A DNA stretch of 12,167 nucleotides, taken from an uncultured Bacilli bacterium (GTDB taxonomy: Bacteria > Bacillota_I > Bacilli_A > RF39 > UBA660). Below the pieces are notes generated by a model. That model worked only from the letters and a program-made list of their open reading frames with translations, was not told the DNA's origin and made no database searches. Below, one piece after another: positions 8,089-12,167 of this stretch. Position 1 is the first letter of the stretch, and each line of letters begins with the position of its first letter. A program made the position numbers and the translations under genes. The stretch is from contig CATKEA010000149.1 of the NCBI GenBank assembly GCA_949746915.1, positions 1 to 12,167 of the forward strand, given 5' to 3'.

Positions 8089-10068
8089 ATCTTTACTGCT
8101 ATCAACTGATTTATCTTTATTATTGATTGCATCAATTAACTCGTCTTTTGTCATTTTTGAATAATTTTTTATTCCGATATCTTTAGCACGAGTCTTTAAC
8201 TCATTAACAGAATAATCATTTAAAGATTCTTCAACTGGCATCTTACCATTTTCTACTAAATAATCAATCTGTTCTTTAGTAATTGTTTCATTTTCTAAAA
8301 GACTATCAGCAATTAATTTAACTAAGTCTTGATTTTCTGTAAGAATCTTCTTAGCCTTAGAATAACATTCTTCAATTATTTTACGTACTTCTTTATCTAT
8401 TTCATGAGCGATTTCATTAGAAAAATTACGACTTTTATTATAATCTCTTCCTAAGAAAACCCCACCTTCTTGTTGTTCAAGTTGAACTGGTCCTAAATCA
8501 CTCATACCATATTCAGTAACCATTGCACGAGCTATTTTAGTAGCTTTTTCAAAATCATTGTGTGCACCAGTAGTTACCTCTTTAAAACGCAATTCTTCTG
8601 AAACACGTCCACCAAGAAGCCCAATGATTCTTTCTAATAATTCACTCTTTGTAGCCAAATAGGTTTCCTCTTTAGGCATCATTAATGTATATCCACCTGC
8701 TTGCCCACGAGGAATAATAGTAATTTTTTGAACATCATCTGCATTTGGCAACTTAATCCCCAAAACAGCATGCCCAGCTTCATGATATGCAACAACCTCA
8801 CGCTCATGATCTGTATACTTACGACTTAACTTAGCAGGTCCACCAATAATACGATCAGTCGCTTCATCTATTTCGCTCATTGTTATAGCATCTTTATTAC
8901 GTCTTACAGCAAGAAGTGCTGCTTCATTTAATAAATTCTCAAGAGCTGCTCCACTAAATCCAGGTGTTCTTTTAGCTAAGTTTTGTAATTTTACAGAAGA
9001 AGATAATACTTTATCACGAGCATGAACCCCTAAAATTTCTTCACGTTCACGAACATCAGGTAAATCAACTGTTACTTGCCTATCAAAACGTCCTGGACGA
9101 AGAAGTGCTGGATCAAGAACATCAGCTCTATTAGTAGCTGCAATAATAATAATTCCCTCATTAGCACCAAAACCATCCATTTCAGTTAATAACTGATTTA
9201 AAGTTTGCTCACGTTCATCATGACCTCCACCTAAACCAGTACCACGTTGTCTACCAACAGCATCAATTTCATCTATAAAGATTAAACATGGTGCATTATG
9301 TTTTGCTTGTTTAAACATATCACGAACACGACTAGCACCTACTCCAACAAAAAGCTCAACAAAATCAGAACCACTTATATAATAAAATGGAACATTAGCT
9401 TCACCAGCAACTGCTTTAGCCAACAAAGTCTTTCCTGTTCCTGGTGGACCAACTAGTAAAACACCTTTTGGAATTCTTGCACCAAGCTTAGTAAATTTTT
9501 TTGGATTTTTCAAAAAATCAATTAATTCTCCAACTTCTTCCTTTTCTTCCTTTAATCCTGCTACATCTTTAAATGTTACCTTATTATTATCATTATTTAA
9601 ACGCGCCTTACTTTTACCAAAATCCATAGATTTATTGGCACCACCCATTTGTCTAGTTATAACAAAGAAAGCAACACCAATCAACATCAAAGTAGGAACA
9701 AAGTTAACAATAATAAGCCATAAAGAACTAGATGCTGGATCTTCCGCAGTCTTCATCTTAAAACTATGTTCATTTCTAGCTTCAAGTATCTCTCTAACAA
9801 CTTGATCGCTTAAAGGAACTCTAACAGCAAAATACTCATTCTTTGCATAACCTTTTTGCTTACCAGTAATCTCATATACACTTGCTCTATTTTTAGGTGT
9901 AATTAATACTTCTTCAACAGTTCCATCATACATTGCTACAATCATTTGATCATATGTAAGTTTATGAACTTTTTGATTCATAACATTATAAAAATAATAT
10001 ACTCCAAATACTATTAACACCAAAAATAAATATGGAATCAATCCTCTTTTTATTGTATTCTTTTTCAA
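8077..10068 (-). CDS. ftsH: ATP-dependent zinc metalloprotease FtsH with Rho-N/SAP-like tail
   Basis: Membrane-bound AAA+ protease that extracts and degrades membrane and short-lived cytosolic proteins. With the TTG start at 10066-10068 it has 663 residues. Two membrane segments (about 9-27 and 115-137) flank an external domain. The AAA+ module has GPPGTGKT (207-214), pore motif FVG (240-242), Walker [10 protein letters not shown] (262-270) and arginine fingers in LLRPGRF (R324, R327). The protease domain has HEAGH (429-433) and the third zinc ligand Asp505. After about 615 a tail resembles a Rho-N/HeH/SAP motif (619-648). An upstream TTG (10072-10074) also opens the frame, but it lies only two bases from AGGAGG; the chosen TTG is eight bases away. 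The next ATG would remove the first membrane segment. The gene follows tilS at 17 bases. Confidence 0.96.
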   Translation of the reverse strand: MKKNTIKRGLIPYLFLVLIVFGVYYFYNVMNQKVHKLTYDQMIVAMYDGTVEEVLITPKNRASVYEITGKQKGYAKNEYFAVRVPLSDQVVREILEARNEHSFKMKTAEDPASSSLWLIIVNFVPTLMLIGVAFFVITRQMGGANKSMDFGKSKARLNNDNNKVTFKDVAGLKEEKEEVGELIDFLKNPKKFTKLGARIPKGVLLVGPPGTGKTLLAKAVAGEANVPFYYISGSDFVELFVGVGASRVRDMFKQAKHNAPCLIFIDEIDAVGRQRGTGLGGGHDEREQTLNQLLTEMDGFGANEGIIIIAATNRADVLDPALLRPGRFDRQVTVDLPDVREREEILGVHARDKVLSSSVKLQNLAKRTPGFSGAALENLLNEAALLAVRRNKDAITMSEIDEATDRIIGGPAKLSRKYTDHEREVVAYHEAGHAVLGIKLPNADDVQKITIIPRGQAGGYTLMMPKEETYLATKSELLERIIGLLGGRVSEELRFKEVTTGAHNDFEKATKIARAMVTEYGMSDLGPVQLEQQEGGVFLGRDYNKSRNFSNEIAHEIDKEVRKIIEECYSKAKKILTENQDLVKLIADSLLENETITKEQIDYLVENGKMPVEESLNDYSVNELKTRAKDIGIKNYSKMTKDELIDAINNKDKSVDSSKDKED

Positions 10069-10082
10069 ATTCAATTCCTCCT
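10066..10082 (-). promoter_or_regulatory. RBS that decides the ftsH TTG start
   Basis: AGGAGG (10077-10082) is followed by AATTGAAT and the TTG at 10066-10068, a spacing of eight. The competing TTG at 10072-10074 sits within this spacer at two bases, too close for ordinary initiation. Confidence 0.65.
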
Positions 10083-10085
10083 CAA

Positions 10086-11411
10086 TCAGTAATATCTAAT
10101 TATTATATCACTTTTTTCTGATTTTTTTCTATTAAATTTACTCTTTTTTATTCCAGGTAGCCAAACAATAACTCCTTTAGAATCAACTACCACTGGCCAA
10201 AGTTCTCTATCTACTAAAGAAATCTTCTTATCAATAAATATATCCTTAACCTTTTTATGACCATTCATTCCCATCAATGACATTGCATCCCCATGTTTCC
10301 TAGTTCTAACATAAAGTGGCAAACTAATATCTGAACTATTTAATCTGCATACATCATTTCCATTATCAGCACATTCATTTACTACTTCTAAATGTTTACC
10401 ATTTGGAAGCACTGCATAATCAATTAACTCAATTTCATACGATGTTACATCATCAATTGATGAAAGAATTTCTACAAAATCATAAGACTTAACTAGCCTT
10501 TTACCATGTGGTAAATATATATAAGCATTTTTTTTCTTAGAAGTAATCAAATCTCTTACTAATTTCACATGACGATCATTAACAAGCATTAAATCATCTT
10601 GAAAAACATCCTCTAATATCTTATATATGACTCTTGTTTGTAATAATTCTTCTAAATCAAAATATTTACTAATATCTATCTTATTATCATAATAGACCTT
10701 TTTAAATATCTTATCTACTTGTTTTGTAATAAAATCATCATATTGAACTAACAGTTTACTAAACTTTAAAAAATGCTCATGTACATTTTTATCTTCGTTT
10801 TTTAAAAAAGGCAACATATATTTTCTATAACGATTTCTTGTATATTTATCTTTATAGTTTGACTTATCAATAGCATAAGGAATTTTATGTTTCTTATCAA
10901 AAATCTCTATTTCTTGCTTTGTAACATGAATCAATGGTCTAACTAATTTATAATTAGGATAATCAACAACAGTAGAAAAACCACTATATCCACGTAAAGT
11001 TGAACCTCTCACTAAACGCATCAAAATCGTTTCAATTAAATCATCTCCATGATGAGCAGTCATCAGATAATTAGCTTGATACTTTTCAAGTAACTCCTCA
11101 AAAAAATGATATCTAATATTACGTGCTTCATTATGAAAGTTATCATCACTATATTTTTCAATAACCATGGATTCAAAAACAATATCATTCTTTAAACACC
11201 AATTTTCTAATTCTACCTTTTCTTTTTTACTTGCTCTTCGAACATTATGATTAACATGACTACAAACAATCTTAATTGGAATCGTTTTACGAATTTCTTT
11301 TAATATATGTAAAAGAGCCATAGAATCTGGTCCAAAACTTACTCCAACTATGATCACATCATTTTCATTTAACTTTAAATCGTCAAGTAAAAATGAAACT
11401 ACTCTATCCAA
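10086..11411 (-). CDS. tilS: tRNA(Ile)-lysidine synthase
   Basis: Attaches lysine to C34 of the tRNA-Ile with CAU anticodon, so that it reads AUA and is charged with isoleucine; it is essential in most bacteria. With the TTG start at 11409-11411 it has 441 residues, close to the long B. subtilis form. The N-type ATP-pyrophosphatase domain has the PP-loop at 25-30, which reads SFGPDS rather than SGGxDS. HVNHNVR (52-58), AHHGDDLIET (119-128) and RGSTLRGYSG follow the family pattern. A helical middle region leads to the C-terminal TilS domain (about 366-441, RTRKHGDAM...KKVKDIFIDKK...WLPG). A GTG nine bases upstream (11418-11420) is possible, but it overlaps the AGGTGAT RBS; the TTG leaves 21 residues before VGVS, as I recall for B. 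subtilis TilS. It ends in TGA before ftsH; the usual hprT between the two is absent. Confidence 0.94.
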   Translation of the reverse strand: MDRVVSFLLDDLKLNENDVIIVGVSFGPDSMALLHILKEIRKTIPIKIVCSHVNHNVRRASKKEKVELENWCLKNDIVFESMVIEKYSDDNFHNEARNIRYHFFEELLEKYQANYLMTAHHGDDLIETILMRLVRGSTLRGYSGFSTVVDYPNYKLVRPLIHVTKQEIEIFDKKHKIPYAIDKSNYKDKYTRNRYRKYMLPFLKNEDKNVHEHFLKFSKLLVQYDDFITKQVDKIFKKVYYDNKIDISKYFDLEELLQTRVIYKILEDVFQDDLMLVNDRHVKLVRDLITSKKKNAYIYLPHGKRLVKSYDFVEILSSIDDVTSYEIELIDYAVLPNGKHLEVVNECADNGNDVCRLNSSDISLPLYVRTRKHGDAMSLMGMNGHKKVKDIFIDKKISLVDRELWPVVVDSKGVIVWLPGIKKSKFNRKKSEKSDIIIRYY

Positions 11412-11422
11412 AATAATCACCT
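11409..11422 (-). promoter_or_regulatory. RBS that supports the tilS TTG start
   Basis: AGGTGAT (11416-11422) matches the 3' half of the full Shine-Dalgarno sequence and lies four bases before TTG. Its own GTG is the alternative start codon, for which only a weak AAGAA lies upstream. Confidence 0.5.
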
Positions 11423-11450
11423 GATTTCTTATAATTAAGTGCCTGATAAT

Positions 11451-11478
11451 ATTATATAATAGATTTTATTATTTTCAA
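11451..11478 (-). promoter_or_regulatory. Promoter of the tilS-ftsH operon
   Basis: TTGAAA (11473-11478) and a perfect TATAAT (11451-11456) are spaced by 16 bases. The start would fall near 11444, leaving a leader of about 30 bases. The -35 directly follows the T-tract of the divIC terminator. Confidence 0.7.
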
Positions 11479-11507
11479 AGAAAAAGAAACTTATTCCTCA
11501 GTCTCTT
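11477..11507 (-). terminator. Probable intrinsic terminator of divIC
   Basis: AAGAGACT (11507-11500) pairs with AGTTTCTT (11491-11484), eight pairs including one G-U, around an eight-base loop, followed by a T-rich tail (T5-C-T3). The 5' arm is in the last codons and the TAA stop (11491-11493) is in the loop and stem edge. The stem is weak. Confidence 0.55.
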
Positions 11508-11820
11508 GATTCGGATTCTTAAACATCAAAATAAATTCCCCAACTTTTGAAAAACCATATTTTTCTCTTGCATATCTAGCTATATAATCAGGATCTTGAA
11601 GTTTATTAACATCTACCTGCAATTCATCTTCTTTTTCTTTTAATTCTATCATTTTTTTATCTAAATACCTTTTTTCTTGATACTTATTAGCAATTTGAAC
11701 CCAATAGCTACCAATACTAATAACCATCAAAAGACTTAAAATACTAGCAGCTGGTACAAGAAAGACTAAACGTGCTTTATTTTTCTTTGGTCTAAGTTTT
11801 TTTACAACCTTTTTACTCAC
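11491..11820 (-). CDS. divIC: Septum formation initiator, DivIC/FtsB family
   Basis: A bitopic membrane protein of 109 residues that forms part of the FtsL-FtsB/DivIC-FtsQ/DivIB complex at the division site. A strongly basic cytoplasmic N-terminus (1-17) is followed by one membrane segment (about 18-40), an external coiled coil (about 43-75) and the family's conserved end, DPDYIARYAREKYGFSKVGE (76-95). The length is typical. The start is GTG (11818-11820) with AGGCGG four bases upstream and AGGAAGG a little further; no ATG occurs before the membrane segment. It stands ahead of tilS, as in the B. subtilis divIC-yabR-spoIIE...tilS region, but has its own promoter and probably its own terminator. 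DivIC and FtsB cannot be told apart by eye; the neighbourhood favours the Bacillota name. Confidence 0.9.
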   Translation of the reverse strand: MSKKVVKKLRPKKNKARLVFLVPAASILSLLMVISIGSYWVQIANKYQEKRYLDKKMIELKEKEDELQVDVNKLQDPDYIARYAREKYGFSKVGEFILMFKNPNQETEE

Positions 11821-11844
11821 AAAACCGCCTACCTTCCTACACTA

Positions 11845-11873
11845 ATTATAAAAAGATAACCAATATTTTACAA
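11845..11873 (-). promoter_or_regulatory. Promoter of divIC
   Basis: TTGTAA (11868-11873) and a perfect TATAAT (11845-11850) are spaced by 17 bases, about 25 bases ahead of the GTG start. Confidence 0.7.
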
Positions 11874-12099
11874 GAGAATAAATTGTCTTATTTTAATACT
11901 TTACAAGAATTTACAACAAATTTGTTTATTTTTAATATTAACATCGCTACAAAGCAGAAATAAAACATAACATTACAAAAACAAGTTTTTATAAAAAAAC
12001 TATTCTATTAAAATTTTAATCTACATAATAATACAACAACATTTAGTTCGAATAGTTGAGAATATAAATCATTAATTATAATTAAACGAACACATAAAC
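11874..12099. other. AT-rich intergenic stretch without a gene
   Basis: Between the divIC promoter and the terminator at the right edge I see no open frame longer than about 18 codons with a plausible RBS, and no recognisable RNA gene. It holds two extra TTTACAA copies (11900-11906, 11910-11916), a weak AT-only inverted repeat (11984-12001) and a 14-base palindrome (12007-12020), all explicable by base composition. Confidence 0.6.
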
Positions 12100-12138
12100 A
12101 AAAAAACAGCACTTTTTCATACTCAGAAATAAACGCTG
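12100..12138 (-). terminator. Intrinsic terminator of an upstream gene beyond the right edge
   Basis: On the minus strand CAGCGTTTATTT (12138-12127) pairs with GAAAAAGTGCTG (12118-12107), with one A-A mismatch and three G-U pairs, around an eight-base loop, followed by seven T (12106-12100). It marks the end of a minus-strand gene outside the window and separates it from divIC. Confidence 0.75.
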
Positions 12139-12167
12139 CTAATTTATAATATAATAAAACATATTAA

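Noticed and set aside
11984..12020. AT-only inverted repeat (agttttt/aaaaact) and a 14-base palindrome upstream of divIC
   Set aside because: Both are built almost wholly of A and T without a proper T-tail, and are expected by chance at this composition.
11930..12099. Very short ATG-started frames (up to about 18 codons) on the minus strand
   Set aside because: None has a Shine-Dalgarno sequence or a recognisable product.

Overview
This is an AT-rich window in which every supported gene lies on the minus strand, so transcription runs right to left. TGA is read as a stop (tilS ends in TGA just before ftsH) and tryptophan is TGG, so the standard bacterial code applies rather than the Mycoplasma code. 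The gene order, strong AGGAGG-type ribosome binding sites and gene families point to a low-GC Bacillota. A reduced, probably host-associated Bacilli lineage (Erysipelotrichia- or RF39-like) is my guess; the sequence does not fix the genus.

Layout in the direction of transcription. The right edge holds an intrinsic terminator of a gene outside the window, then about 230 bases with no gene. A monocistronic divIC/ftsB-like division gene follows. Next comes a tilS-ftsH operon, then a dusB-RDD membrane protein-lysS operon. A single YfcC-like membrane carrier and a single clpC-like chaperone follow. Last is a secreted or membrane-anchored cell-wall-binding-repeat protein that runs off the left edge. 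Each unit has a recognisable promoter, and every unit whose end lies inside the window finishes with an intrinsic terminator.

The order divIC, tilS, ftsH, dusB, lysS, clpC matches the order of these genes in Bacillus subtilis, but the genes that normally lie between them (yabR, spoIIE, hprT, coaX, hslO, the folate genes, ctsR, mcsA, mcsB) are missing. An RDD gene and a carrier gene sit in two of the gaps. The window is therefore mostly a condensed housekeeping block: septum formation, tRNA modification (lysidine, dihydrouridine), lysyl-tRNA charging and AAA+ proteolysis (FtsH, ClpC).

Most interesting points: an FtsH with a Rho-N/SAP-like helical tail; a TilS whose PP-loop reads SFGPDS instead of SGGxDS; five terminators that all begin at or before the stop codon of their gene; an inverted repeat that embraces the clpC ribosome binding site and start codon; and an accessory surface protein with an acidic stalk and a hydrophobic C-terminus. 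I found no convincing new defence or mobile system.
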